From contig CP070742.1 in the NCBI GenBank assembly GCA_020348065.1, forward strand, positions 2,896,481-2,956,183: 59,703 bases of DNA, read 5' to 3'. A program made the translations under genes and the position numbers. The DNA is from Candidatus Zixiibacteriota bacterium (GTDB lineage Bacteria; Zixibacteria; MSB-5A5; UBA10806). The notes under the pieces were generated by a model. The model worked only from the letters and a program-made list of their open reading frames with translations, did not search any database and was not told where the DNA came from. Shown piece after piece: positions 18,059 through 26,030 of the stretch; the first letter of the stretch is position 1, and the number at the start of each line of letters is the position of its first letter.

Positions 18059-19324
18059 ATGAAAAAGATAATTATTGCGACGGCGGCGGTGGTACTTCTA
18101 ATAGTCATTTACTTCGGGCGGGGAGTATTCAGTTCATCCGATGCGGGATATAACTCCCCGATAAAAATATCGACTGCTGTGGCCAAGAGAGGGAATTTAA
18201 TATTAACCGTCAACTCGACGGGAATAGTGGAGCCTATTCTCACGGTGGATCTCAAATCCAAGGCTTCCGGGGAGATTATCGAACTGCCCATAGAAGAAGG
18301 CGACGTGGTTTCCAGAGGAAAACTTATAGCGAAGCTCGATGCCACCACCACGAAATACGCTTACGATCAGGCGCTGGCTGACCTGGAGGTGGCGAAGAAA
18401 AGCCTGTCATTGGCGGTAAAAGAGGCCAACAGGGCGGACGAGCTTTTTGGCCGGGAGCTGATATCCGAACTGGATCACGAAAACGCCCTTCTGGCGAAGG
18501 AGCGGGCCAACTCCGACCTGGTCAAGGCGACGGCAAGCCTCGAGGACGCCAAAGAGCGGCTGTCGGATACGGTCATAAAATCGCCTATCGACGGCATAGT
18601 GTTGCAGAAATTCGTCGAAAAGGGGCAGATTATAGCATCCGGGATCTCCGCCGTATCGGGCGGGACCATTATCGCCACGGTAGCGGATCTTTCCAGGGCG
18701 TATGTGACCACGGCGGTCGACGAGGTCGATATCGGGAGTATCGAGCCGGGCCAGAAGGCCGCCATTATAGCCGAAAGCTATCCTGACCGGGAGTTTATGG
18801 GCGAGGTTCAGCGGATTCATCCCCAGGCGAGTATAGAGCAGAACGTCACCACGTTCAATGTCACCATCGAGGTCGACAACTCCGAAAGGCTGTTGATGGC
18901 TGGCATGAACGCCAGCGTTGAGATTACGGCCGGTTTCGTGGAGAACGCTCTTTTGATACCGCGGGAGGCGTTAGCCGATATGCGCACTATCGCCAGGATG
19001 ATCGGTGAAGGCGCGGGGTCCGGGCCGCCGGAGAGGATGAGGCAACGTCCGGAAGGAAGCGAGGGCGGCATGCGAAATAGCAGGCAGGATGACGATTCCA
19101 GAAAATCGAACCCCGTCAAGATGGTTATCGTTGTCAATAGCGGGGTCGAGGAACCCCGTCCCGTTGAGCTGGGCCTGTCGAATTTCGAGCAGGCGGAGGT
19201 GCTTTCGGGTTTATCCGAGGGCGATACCGTGCTGACTACCATGACATCCAAGGCCTTGAAAGACCGCGAAGCTTTCCTGGAGCGTATGCGAGGCTGGAAC
19301 CGGTTGCCGGGGCAGAGGCGATAG
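18059..19324 (+). CDS. macA: MacA-type periplasmic adaptor (membrane fusion) protein
   Basis: 421 residues. An N-terminal membrane anchor (IIIATAAVVLLIVIYFG) precedes a biotinyl-lipoyl-like half (TVDLKSKASGEIIELPIEEGDVVSRG), a coiled-coil hairpin, the second half-motif (SPIDGIVLQKFVEKGQ) and a beta-barrel domain. A Gly/Arg-rich insertion (about residues 318-350) interrupts the membrane-proximal part, which is not usual. It would link an inner-membrane FtsX/MacB transporter to an outer-membrane channel for efflux or export. The stop TAG abuts the GTG of the permease gene, so the two are one operon. Symbol by analogy. Confidence 0.85.
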   Translation: MKKIIIATAAVVLLIVIYFGRGVFSSSDAGYNSPIKISTAVAKRGNLILTVNSTGIVEPILTVDLKSKASGEIIELPIEEGDVVSRGKLIAKLDATTTKYAYDQALADLEVAKKSLSLAVKEANRADELFGRELISELDHENALLAKERANSDLVKATASLEDAKERLSDTVIKSPIDGIVLQKFVEKGQIIASGISAVSGGTIIATVADLSRAYVTTAVDEVDIGSIEPGQKAAIIAESYPDREFMGEVQRIHPQASIEQNVTTFNVTIEVDNSERLLMAGMNASVEITAGFVENALLIPREALADMRTIARMIGEGAGSGPPERMRQRPEGSEGGMRNSRQDDDSRKSNPVKMVIVVNSGVEEPRPVELGLSNFEQAEVLSGLSEGDTVLTTMTSKALKDREAFLERMRGWNRLPGQRR

Positions 19325-20542
19325 GTGAACTGGATAGAATTCTTCGCCGTCAGCGTGGCTTCGCTTCACGCCAACAAGATACGTTCGCTTCTCACCATGC
19401 TCGGTATCATTATCGGCGTGGGCGCCGTCATAACCATGATATCGCTGGGGCAGGGCGCCAAGAAGGCGGTGGCGGACAGGCTGGAAGCCATGGGTACCAA
19501 CCTTTTATATATACGTTCCGGCGCGCCCCACCGAGGGCATATCCGGATGGCCGTGGGTGCGGTGCAGAGACTTGATGAGCGCGATCTGAAAAGGCTGCGC
19601 GCGGATTGTGTTGCCGTAGACAATATCGTACCCGAACTGCGGGGAAGCCAACAGATTATCTACGGCAACAAAAACTGGAACACAATGATCGTGGGGACCG
19701 GGCCTGAGTATATGGAGCTGCGCAATTACACTCTCGCCCAGGGCGAAAACTTCACAGAACGCGATGTAAATGGCATGAAAAGGGTCGCGCTAATCGGTCC
19801 CACAATTGTCGAAAACCTGTTCGGGGATATTAATCCCATCGGGAAAATTATCCGTATCGGCCGTTTGCGTTTCGAGGTTATCGGCGTGACCCGGGAAAAA
19901 GGCGCTTCGGGGGGATGGATGGATTTCGACGATATCATCCTGATACCATATACCACCGCGCAGAAAAGGGTTTTCGGCGTGAACAGTCTGAATCGCTTCA
20001 TCGCGCGCTTGAAAGACGAGTCGATGGTATCATCGGCCTACCTGGAGATAGAAAACATACTCCGCAAATCACACCGGCTCCGTCCTGACCGGGACAATGA
20101 TTTCAATATACAGTCGCAGACCGATTTTGTGGCGGCCCAGGAGGAAACCACCGAGACTTTCACCTACCTCCTCGCCGGCGTGGCGCTGGTATCATTGATA
20201 GTCGGCGGTATAGGCATCATGAACATCATGCTGGTATCGGTTACCGAGAGAACCCGCGAGATCGGCGTGCGCATGGCGGTGGGCGCCCGGCGCAAGGATA
20301 TACTCCTGCAGTTCATTATGGAATCGATTGCGCTGTCGCTCCTGGGAGGGCTTCTCGGTATTCTGGCAGGCATCGGGGCCTCATCCGTGATGACCGAGTT
20401 TTTCGGCTGGACTACGTTCGTGGCTCCCGCCGCGGTGGGGCTGTCGTTTTCCTTCGCCTTCGCGGTGGGAATCTTCTTCGGCATCTACCCCGCCCGCAAG
20501 GCGTCGCTGCTGGATCCGATTGACGCGCTCAGGTGGGAGTAG
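19325..20542 (+). CDS. MacB/FtsX-type ABC transporter permease
   Basis: 405 residues starting at GTG directly after the adaptor stop. Domain order: first membrane helix (LLTMLGIIIGVGAVITMI), MacB periplasmic core domain (about 45-250), then three helices of the FtsX domain with VSLIVGGIGIMNIMLVSVTERTREIGVRMAVGARR. It is the membrane half of a mechanotransmission ABC complex acting with the adaptor. The ATP-binding subunit that normally lies between the two or just downstream is absent; downstream is about 1 kb of repeats. The ATPase must be supplied from elsewhere or has been lost. Confidence 0.88.
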   Translation: MNWIEFFAVSVASLHANKIRSLLTMLGIIIGVGAVITMISLGQGAKKAVADRLEAMGTNLLYIRSGAPHRGHIRMAVGAVQRLDERDLKRLRADCVAVDNIVPELRGSQQIIYGNKNWNTMIVGTGPEYMELRNYTLAQGENFTERDVNGMKRVALIGPTIVENLFGDINPIGKIIRIGRLRFEVIGVTREKGASGGWMDFDDIILIPYTTAQKRVFGVNSLNRFIARLKDESMVSSAYLEIENILRKSHRLRPDRDNDFNIQSQTDFVAAQEETTETFTYLLAGVALVSLIVGGIGIMNIMLVSVTERTREIGVRMAVGARRKDILLQFIMESIALSLLGGLLGILAGIGASSVMTEFFGWTTFVAPAAVGLSFSFAFAVGIFFGIYPARKASLLDPIDALRWE

Positions 20543-20560
20543 GGGGTTACTTAACTTTTC

Positions 20561-20668
20561 TATTTATTATAATTTCATAGCCGGGCCATTGGGGCGCATG
20601 GGCTTCAATCTATGGACGCATTTTAGCAGGTCTGGGTGTCGGGTTTCGGGGAAACCCGACCTACGGCT
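20561..20668. repeat. Repeat unit A, copy 1
   Basis: 108 bases that recur at 21336-21444 with roughly a dozen changes. The unit begins with TATTTATTATAATTTCATAG and ends in the hairpin GTCGGGTTTC...GAAACCCGAC followed by CTACGGCT. Confidence 0.85.
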
Positions 20669-20692
20669 CGCGTGTCGGCCGGGAAAATATTC

Positions 20693-20800
20693 ACCCAACC
20701 TTAATAGGCGAGTCTTTCCAGACTCGCTCCGCGACTGGAAAGTTGCGGCTATTATTTTGGCTTTGGCGTCGGGTTTCTGGAAAACAAGACCTACGGCTGG
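20693..20800. repeat. Repeat unit B, copy 1
   Basis: 108 bases starting ACCCAACCTTAATAGG. It includes the small inverted repeat GCGAGTC...GACTCGC, the string GGCTATTATTTTGGC, and ends in a GTCGGGTTTC-type hairpin that is degenerate in this copy, then CTACGGCTGG. Confidence 0.8.
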
Positions 20801-20966
20801 TTTTACAAATGGATTTATCATAATAACGCCAATTATCAAAACATAAACAGTGATCGGTTTATATATGTCTTTGATCGCAGACGGAAATAATAGAAACAAT
20901 ATTATAGTTATTAAGAGGAATCCTAATATTATTGGTGCGGTCAAGTCTCCGCACTTGAACGATGAA

Positions 20967-20992
20967 GGTGGCAGGTACGGAGACCTGCCACC
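20967..20992. repeat. Perfect 10-bp hairpin (GGTGGCAGGT/ACCTGCCACC)
   Basis: The stem GGTGGCAGGT (20967-20976) and ACCTGCCACC (20983-20992) enclose a six-base loop. The outer GGTGGCA/TGCCACC ends match those of the element at 38004-38087. Confidence 0.75.
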
Positions 20993-21005
20993 ACAAGGAA
21001 TATCC

Positions 21006-21110
21006 ACCCAACCTTAATAGGCGAGTCTTTCCGGACTCGCTCCGCGACTGGAAAGTCGCGGTTATTATTTTGGCTTCGGCGTCGGGTTTCGGGGAAACCC
21101 GACCTACTGG
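21006..21110. repeat. Repeat unit B, copy 2
   Basis: 105 bases, close copy of 20693-20800. Here the terminal hairpin is intact (GTCGGGTTTC GGG GAAACCCGAC, 21081-21103). A fragment of the unit (AAAGTTGCGGCTATTATT) is repeated directly after it. Confidence 0.8.
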
Positions 21111-21156
21111 AAAGTTGCGGCTATTATTATTGTGGTCGCCGGGCATCCTTTTCGTT

Positions 21157-21243
21157 CCGTCGGATCGTAGTCCCGACTTTTCAATCGGGACGTGATCCGA
21201 CGGTTTTCCGGTCAGGTCACGGCCTCCGGCCTACGACCTGACC
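21157..21243. repeat. Two adjacent long hairpins
   Basis: Hairpin 1 (21157-21203) has outer arms CCGTCGGATC/GATCCGACGG and inner arms GTCCCGA/TCGGGAC. Hairpin 2 (21210-21243) has arms GGTCAGGTC/GACCTGACC with an inner GGCC...GGCC. Both are much stronger than needed for a terminator. Confidence 0.7.
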
Positions 21244-21260
21244 GAACGGGGTAATACCCA

Positions 21261-21335
21261 CTCGCTACGCGATCGAAAAGTCGAGGCTATTATTTTGGCT
21301 TGGGCGTCGGGTTTCGGGAAAACCCGACCTACGGC
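21261..21335. repeat. Repeat unit B, partial copy 3
   Basis: It shares CTCGCT(A/C)CGCGA, GGCTATTATTTTGGCTT and the GTCGGGTTTC-type hairpin with the full B copies, but lacks the first 25 or so bases. It runs straight into A copy 2. Confidence 0.75.
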
Positions 21336-21444
21336 TATTTATTATAATTTCATAGCCGGGCGATTGGGGCGCATGGGCCGCAATCTATGGACGCGTTTTA
21401 CGCAGGTTTGGGTGTCGGATTTCGGGGAAACCCGATCTACGGCT
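21336..21444. repeat. Repeat unit A, copy 2
   Basis: 109 bases, copy of 20561-20668. Its terminal hairpin carries paired changes (GTCGGATTTC with GAAACCCGATC) that partly keep the pairing. Confidence 0.85.
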
Positions 21445-21628
21445 ACTTCTTGGGATTCAATATTTTGAACTCCTGCCGGTGTTTCCGCCATTTTTTGCCT
21501 TGAAATGTTTCAGTCTGAAACCGCGCGGAAAGTATATCAATAAGGTTAAATCTAAAGCCGTCTATTTATCTTGCCCGCATGTCGATAATTAACAAGAAGA
21601 TATAATTTAACATAACCGGGGGGAAAAT

Positions 21629-21883
21629 ATGTTAAGCTGGTGCATAATATTATTCGGACTCGGTGTTATGGCGTTTCTGGACACCATATTCAATTACGGG
21701 GAGATTTTCCGCCGCATTAATTCGGTGGTGTTCATGCTGGTATCGCTGGGCTTGCTGATACGTGTTTACCACATGGCGAAATTGGGCGAAAAAGAGAATC
21801 TTCAGAACCGCAATACTCAGCTCGAAGATGAAGTAACAAGCAGGGGAACGAAGCCGGTTGAGGCCAGCCAACCAGTGGCCTGA
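21629..21883 (+). CDS. Small membrane protein, function unknown
   Basis: 84 residues, ATG preceded by GGGGGGAAAAT. Two hydrophobic stretches (about 2-17 and 31-47) with a short polar turn, then a charged tail (KLGEKENLQNRNTQLEDEV) likely to form a short coiled coil facing the cytoplasm. No family recognised. A strong rho-independent terminator at 21929-21955 follows on the same strand, which supports a real transcription unit. Confidence 0.6.
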   Translation: MLSWCIILFGLGVMAFLDTIFNYGEIFRRINSVVFMLVSLGLLIRVYHMAKLGEKENLQNRNTQLEDEVTSRGTKPVEASQPVA

Positions 21884-21928
21884 ACAATCATTTTTCCGCA
21901 TCGGATGGCTCGACAACTGTGAGAATGG

Positions 21929-21955
21929 GGCGGGACGTCGGTCCCGCCTTTTTTT
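21929..21955 (+). terminator. Rho-independent terminator of the small membrane protein gene
   Basis: The stem GGCGGGAC (21929-21936) and GTCCCGCC (21941-21948) with loop GTCG is followed by seven T residues. Confidence 0.85.
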
Positions 21956-21993
21956 ATCTTGCGCATACAAATATAATGTTATTTTCCGATAAA

Positions 21994-22028
21994 TAAAAAA
22001 GCCCGACCACGCCGTAGGCGTGGTCGGG
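21994..22028 (-). terminator. Rho-independent terminator of bcp
   Basis: Perfect 12-bp stem CCCGACCACGCC/GGCGTGGTCGGG (22002-22013 and 22017-22028) with loop GTA. On the minus strand it is followed by a run of T (A residues at 21995-22000). Confidence 0.8.
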
Positions 22029-22066
22029 GTCATGTCGGGCGCCGTTGTCGGCTGACGCTTCGTAGT

Positions 22067-22525
22067 TTACCCCGACATTACGTCCAGCACTTCGTGAGCG
22101 TGGATATCAGTTTTTACCTTGTTGAATATATGTTTTATCTTTCCGTCTTCATCTATAAGGAAAGTCTTGCGGGCGGTACCCCATTTCTTCTTGCCGTACA
22201 TATTCTTTTCAACCCAGACGCCGTATTTCTCCATCGCCTTTTTGTCGGGGTCCGCGAGAAGCGTAAAGGGAAGGTTGTATCTCTCGCGAAATTTCATATG
22301 TGACTTTTCATCGTCAATCGAAATGCCCAAAACCTCAATCCCCATTCTTTTGAACATACCGAAATTATCCCTGAACGAGCAGGCCTCCGTTGTGCATCCG
22401 GGCGTATCGTCCCTGGGGTAGAAATATAGCACAACCGGCTTGCCCCTGTAATCGGACAATTTTCGCTTAACGCCGTCCTGATCTTTCAGAGTGAAATCGG
22501 GGGCTTTTTTACCAACTTCCGGCAT
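22067..22525 (-). CDS. bcp: Thioredoxin-dependent peroxiredoxin (BCP/PrxQ)
   Basis: 152 residues. Atypical 2-Cys PrxQ: peroxidatic C44 and resolving C49 in PRDDTPGCTTEAC, preceded by VLYFYPRD. It reduces hydroperoxides in the cytosol with electrons from thioredoxin. KAPDFTLKDQDG at the N-terminus and GTARKTFLIDEDGKI near the C-terminus are standard. Two ATGs stand in tandem; the second (22525) is chosen because GGAGG lies five bases before it and touches the first. The upstream region carries two direct copies of GATTTATAA. Single gene with its own terminator. Confidence 0.95.
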   Translation of the reverse strand: MPEVGKKAPDFTLKDQDGVKRKLSDYRGKPVVLYFYPRDDTPGCTTEACSFRDNFGMFKRMGIEVLGISIDDEKSHMKFRERYNLPFTLLADPDKKAMEKYGVWVEKNMYGKKKWGTARKTFLIDEDGKIKHIFNKVKTDIHAHEVLDVMSG

Positions 22526-22614
22526 CATTCCTCCATCGTTTACCTTTTATAAATCAAACTTGGGCGGCGTATTTATAGTTTCTTATAAATCTCGATCAGA
22601 GGAGAGGAGGTCTA

Positions 22615-23496
22615 TTATAGATAATCACCCAGGCTGTCCTGCAATTTCCGGGGAGTGATACCGTAACGATCAAAAAGCCGGATGTCATCGGTATAGCTTT
22701 CGTCGTACAGCATGATAATCTGATCTCGGGTCACCGGGAACCAGGAAAATCTACCGAACAAAGCGGCCAGAATTTTCATTATGAAAATGGGCTGGCGGAG
22801 TTTTATCACCTTCTTGCCCAGGGCATTTCCGACTATATCCACAATCTCATTAAAGGTCAGAATCTCCGGCCCGCCGATTTCGAATGTCTTGCCAGAGGTG
22901 AATTCGTCACCCAGAGATTTAATAATGACTTGGCATAAATTATCGACACGTACCGGCTGGAGCCTGTATTTGCCGTCGCCGATAACCGGCATTACCGAGA
23001 ATTTTTTAACGAAACCTGCAATCATATTGATAAACTCATCGCGGGGACCGTAGATTATGGACGGTCGGAAAATAGTTATGTTTAAGTCTGAATTCTTAAG
23101 CAGTTCTTCGGCTTTGTACTTGGTTTGGAAATACCCGGTTTTCCCATCGGGGCCGACGCCCAGGGCGGAAACCTGTAGAAATCTGCCGATGCCGTTTCTT
23201 TTAGCCAGTTCTATTAAGTATCTTACTGTCTCGTAATGTACTTTTTCGAAAGTTATACCTTTCGAGGAGAATTCCCTGATTATGCCGATGCAGTTTATCA
23301 AAACGTCGGGTTTGGCGGGGATTGATATGTCTGTTTGGCTGAAATCCGTTTCTACTGTCGGGATATTTTCAGCGTTTTTTATTTTAGGTTTCGATCCGGG
23401 TCGCGCCAATAAAGTTATATTATGTCCGTTTTCATGAAGTTTCCCGGCCAGGTTCGATCCCACGAATCCGGTTCCGCCGGCTATCAGGATATTCAT
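22615..23496 (-). CDS. NAD(P)-binding SDR, NDUFA9/complex I-associated-like
   Basis: 293 residues. Atypical/extended short-chain dehydrogenase: Rossmann GGTGFVGSNLAGKL at the N-terminus, QVSALGVG, YFQTKYKAEELL (YxxxK), TIFRPSIIYGPRD, and GKTFEIGGPEILTFNEIV in the substrate domain. The pattern matches NDUFA9-like reductases, which in bacteria handle quinone-, sterol- or sugar-linked substrates. Specific reaction unknown. Soluble, monocistronic, ends about 90 bases upstream of bcp on the same strand. Confidence 0.8.
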   Translation of the reverse strand: MNILIAGGTGFVGSNLAGKLHENGHNITLLARPGSKPKIKNAENIPTVETDFSQTDISIPAKPDVLINCIGIIREFSSKGITFEKVHYETVRYLIELAKRNGIGRFLQVSALGVGPDGKTGYFQTKYKAEELLKNSDLNITIFRPSIIYGPRDEFINMIAGFVKKFSVMPVIGDGKYRLQPVRVDNLCQVIIKSLGDEFTSGKTFEIGGPEILTFNEIVDIVGNALGKKVIKLRQPIFIMKILAALFGRFSWFPVTRDQIIMLYDESYTDDIRLFDRYGITPRKLQDSLGDYL

Positions 23497-23672
23497 CTAA
23501 ATTCCGCCATTCGAAATTCGTCCCGTAATAATTAATGTTATTAATCTCATATTGCAAGGATGAATATTGTTGTTTTACAACTTTGATTTTGCTAAACTTC
23601 GCGAATAACTAATAACCGGGGGAGCCGTTAGATTCCGGGAGGAAAAATTAAACGCTTTTTTATGGATTTCTA

Positions 23673-23699
23673 TTGACATATATAATTCGATTATATAAC
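23673..23699 (+). promoter_or_regulatory. Sigma70-like promoter of the propeller protein gene
   Basis: TTGACA (23673-23678) with TATAAC at 23694-23699 (15-base spacer) or TAACTT 17 bases on. The spacer and -10 form an AT-rich imperfect palindrome (TATATAATTCGATTATATA). Confidence 0.5.
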
Positions 23700-23768
23700 T
23701 TATATCGAAGTAGATTTCTCGACTGGAGATTAGCTTGCATTTGAAAACTGTATGATACGGAGAAAATT

Positions 23769-25181
23769 ATGTTAAGCGAAAAAGGATTTGTGTTATTTGC
23801 GGTTTTACTGATTGCCTTGCAGGCAGCCGTTTTCGCCCAGGCGCCGGACACGCTGTGGACGAAACACTACGGGGGATCGAGATCGGATGAAGCGTGGCAG
23901 CTCAAACAAACGCCTGACGGCGGTTTCATCGTTGTCGGGTACACCGGAAATACGAAGGACATCTTATTATTAAAAACCGATAGTAGCGGAGATTGGCTTT
24001 GGATAAGATCGTACGATTTTTCCGGGGAAGACGTGGGCCGCTCTGTCGAAATCCTTGAGGATGGGGGTTTTATATTGACAGGTGTCGCGGGGGATAGTTG
24101 CACATTATTAAGGACCGATTCCCTAGGCAATGAAATATGGCATACCAATCTTGACAGTGGTTATGGAAGAGCTATACGGGTAACCAGTGACGGCAATTTT
24201 ATTATAGCGGGTTATAAGATCGTAGGCGGGAGCAGTTACCAAATATATATCGCCAAGGCGGGTAGCGATGGGAGTTTGATATGGTCAAAAACTTATGGTG
24301 GAAACGAGCCCGAAATGGCCTGGGACATACGAGAAACGCCTGACGGCGGATTTATAATACTCGGTTGGACGGAATCTTTTGGAAATGGATTGGCGGACAT
24401 ATATCTATTAAAGACAGATTCCAGCGGAGATACCTTATGGACTCGGACATATGGAAATGCCTACAATGACGAGGGAAGATCGATTATTGTTAAGGATGAT
24501 GGAGGATTTGTTTTAGCCGGGAAACTGTCTCAAGATCTAGATAATTACGATATTTCGGTCATAAACGCTGATTCTGATGGTATTGAAATCTGGTCTGATT
24601 CGTATATTCAAGATGGAATATCAGTGGCAAATTCCATCATTCCTGCGTCCGGGGGCGGATACGTGATTACCGGAATGAAGTTCGATTCGAAGTTTTCTTC
24701 GTTTATAATGAAAATTCGCGCCGATGGAGATTCTTTATGGACGAAGATGCTCATAGATTCTACCGGAAATCTCTACTGCCGCTCAATAGTCCAGACCGAA
24801 GATGGCGGTTATGTAATCGCCGGTTATCATCAAATACCGAATCATGGCAATGACGTCTTCCTCTGCAAACTCGCACCGGATATAACTGGAACCGAAGATG
24901 AAATTACCTCTTTACCCGATAATATCACCCTGCAACAGAACTATCCCAATCCGTTTAACGCAAACACTACCATTTCGTTCAGGCTGGCGAAACCGCAGAA
25001 TATCAACCTCTCCGTATATGATCTGTTGGGGAGAAAGGTGGAAGTTCTGTTAAAAGGATTTATAGGCGCCGGAAATCATAAGATCAAATTTGACGCGGGC
25101 ACATATCCAAGCGGATTGTATTTTTACAGACTGGAAGCGAATAATTATTCTGATACTAGGATGATGCTGCTTTTGAAATAG
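23769..25181 (+). CDS. Secreted beta-propeller-repeat protein with T9SS sorting domain
   Basis: 470 residues. Signal peptide ending AVFAQ. Residues 30-375 contain seven or so repeats of about 50 residues with the pattern TPDGGFIVVGYT...D(I/L)LLKTDSSGD.LW...YGG, typical of a propeller built from W-containing blades. A sorting domain follows (YPNPFNANTT, YDLLGRKVEVL, SGLYFYRLEA, terminal LLLK). A structural or binding protein displayed on the surface is the likely role; no enzyme motif seen. GGAGAAAATT precedes the ATG. Confidence 0.8.
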   Translation: MLSEKGFVLFAVLLIALQAAVFAQAPDTLWTKHYGGSRSDEAWQLKQTPDGGFIVVGYTGNTKDILLLKTDSSGDWLWIRSYDFSGEDVGRSVEILEDGGFILTGVAGDSCTLLRTDSLGNEIWHTNLDSGYGRAIRVTSDGNFIIAGYKIVGGSSYQIYIAKAGSDGSLIWSKTYGGNEPEMAWDIRETPDGGFIILGWTESFGNGLADIYLLKTDSSGDTLWTRTYGNAYNDEGRSIIVKDDGGFVLAGKLSQDLDNYDISVINADSDGIEIWSDSYIQDGISVANSIIPASGGGYVITGMKFDSKFSSFIMKIRADGDSLWTKMLIDSTGNLYCRSIVQTEDGGYVIAGYHQIPNHGNDVFLCKLAPDITGTEDEITSLPDNITLQQNYPNPFNANTTISFRLAKPQNINLSVYDLLGRKVEVLLKGFIGAGNHKIKFDAGTYPSGLYFYRLEANNYSDTRMMLLLK

Positions 25182-25239
25182 AGTTTATTATTTGACCTTT
25201 CATTTCTTATTTATAGTATAATAGCCAGAGTAATGTACT

Positions 25240-25354
25240 GCGTGTCATAATGACCGCAGTCAGGAGCGCGCGCGGTCACAACAAGTTGTGACACGCGGAC
25301 GCGATAGCAATCGAGGAAAGTATGCGGTCACAGCCACGCCGCCGGCGTGGTGAC
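25240..25354. repeat. Cluster of three nested inverted repeats
   Basis: GCGTGTCA (25240-25247) pairs with TGACACGC (25289-25296). Inside the second arm region TCACAAC-AA-GTTGTGA (25276-25291) forms its own hairpin. GTCACAGCCACGCC and GGCGTGGTGAC (25328-25354) form a third. The cluster fills the gap before the phosphatidyltransferase start and probably belongs to the same noncoding repeat class as other hairpins in the window. Confidence 0.65.
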
Positions 25355-25382
25355 TCGCAGTTAAATGCGAGGAAGAGCTTTT

Positions 25383-26030
25383 ATGCTGCCGAATTTAATC
25401 TCGCTAATCAGAATCGGGCTGGTGTTTTTGGCCATCTGGATGTTCACGCTGGGATTCTACCAGAGGATATCGGCCACCATCCTGACCATAATCGTGATCT
25501 ACATGGATTCTCTCGACGGTTATATCGCCCGCAAGCTGAATATAGCTTCTGATTTCGGGGCGCTGCTGGATATCGCCGGCGACCGCATCGTGGAGAGCGC
25601 CTACTGGATATTCTTTGACTGGAAAGGTCTTTTCAGCTACTGGATTCCGGTAATAGTGGTGACCCGGGGTTTCATGACCGACCTCATCCGCAGCGTCGCC
25701 TTCGCCGACGGCAAAACCCCGTTCGGCGAGAAATCGCATTTGAGATCGAAAGTCGCCCGCTTTATCTGCGCCAGCAGGTTCTCCAGGGCGCTATACGGCA
25801 GCGCCAAGGTCGTGGCCTTCGTATGGCTCGGTGCCTATCTGACCATTCTGATCGGAAATCAGAATTATAAATGGGGAATACCAGATTCTACGGTAAATAT
25901 GATCTTGCTTATCGGAAAGATCCTTGTTTATATAACCGTAACCATGTGTATCGTGCGGGGGATTCCGGTTATATGGGAATCGCGGCACCTGCTTCTGGCG
26001 AAAAAATATCCATGGAAAACCCGCGTTTAG
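25383..26030 (+). CDS. CDP-alcohol phosphatidyltransferase (PgsA-like)
   Basis: 215 residues from the ATG at 25383, which has GAGGAAG before it. The diagnostic DxxDGxxAR(x8)GxxxDxxxD motif is complete: D42, D45, G46, A49, R50, G59, D63, D67. Five to six membrane helices. It transfers a phosphatidyl group from CDP-diacylglycerol to an alcohol such as glycerol-3-phosphate or inositol-phosphate in the inner membrane. The overlapping HAD phosphatase gene suggests a synthase/phosphatase pair, as for phosphatidylglycerol, but the acceptor cannot be read from sequence. Confidence 0.88.
   Translation: MLPNLISLIRIGLVFLAIWMFTLGFYQRISATILTIIVIYMDSLDGYIARKLNIASDFGALLDIAGDRIVESAYWIFFDWKGLFSYWIPVIVVTRGFMTDLIRSVAFADGKTPFGEKSHLRSKVARFICASRFSRALYGSAKVVAFVWLGAYLTILIGNQNYKWGIPDSTVNMILLIGKILVYITVTMCIVRGIPVIWESRHLLLAKKYPWKTRV

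Larger units (their letters stand above)
20543..21628. other. 1.1-kb noncoding stretch made mostly of hairpin repeats
   Basis: No coding region. It holds two long direct repeats (unit A, 20561 and 21336), two full and one partial copy of a second unit (B, 20693, 21006, 21261), and three separate perfect or near-perfect hairpins (20967-20992, 21157-21203, 21210-21243). The last 180 bases before the small gene at 21629 look like ordinary intergenic sequence. Confidence 0.75.

Noticed and set aside
20561-21444. CRISPR-like array
   Set aside because: The repeats are about 100 bp, unequal, and not separated by uniform spacers; no cas gene is nearby.
25871-26011. Upstream extension of the HAD phosphatase
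   Set aside because: It lies entirely within the phosphatidyltransferase gene in another frame and has no motif; ATG 26012 starts the HAD domain cleanly.
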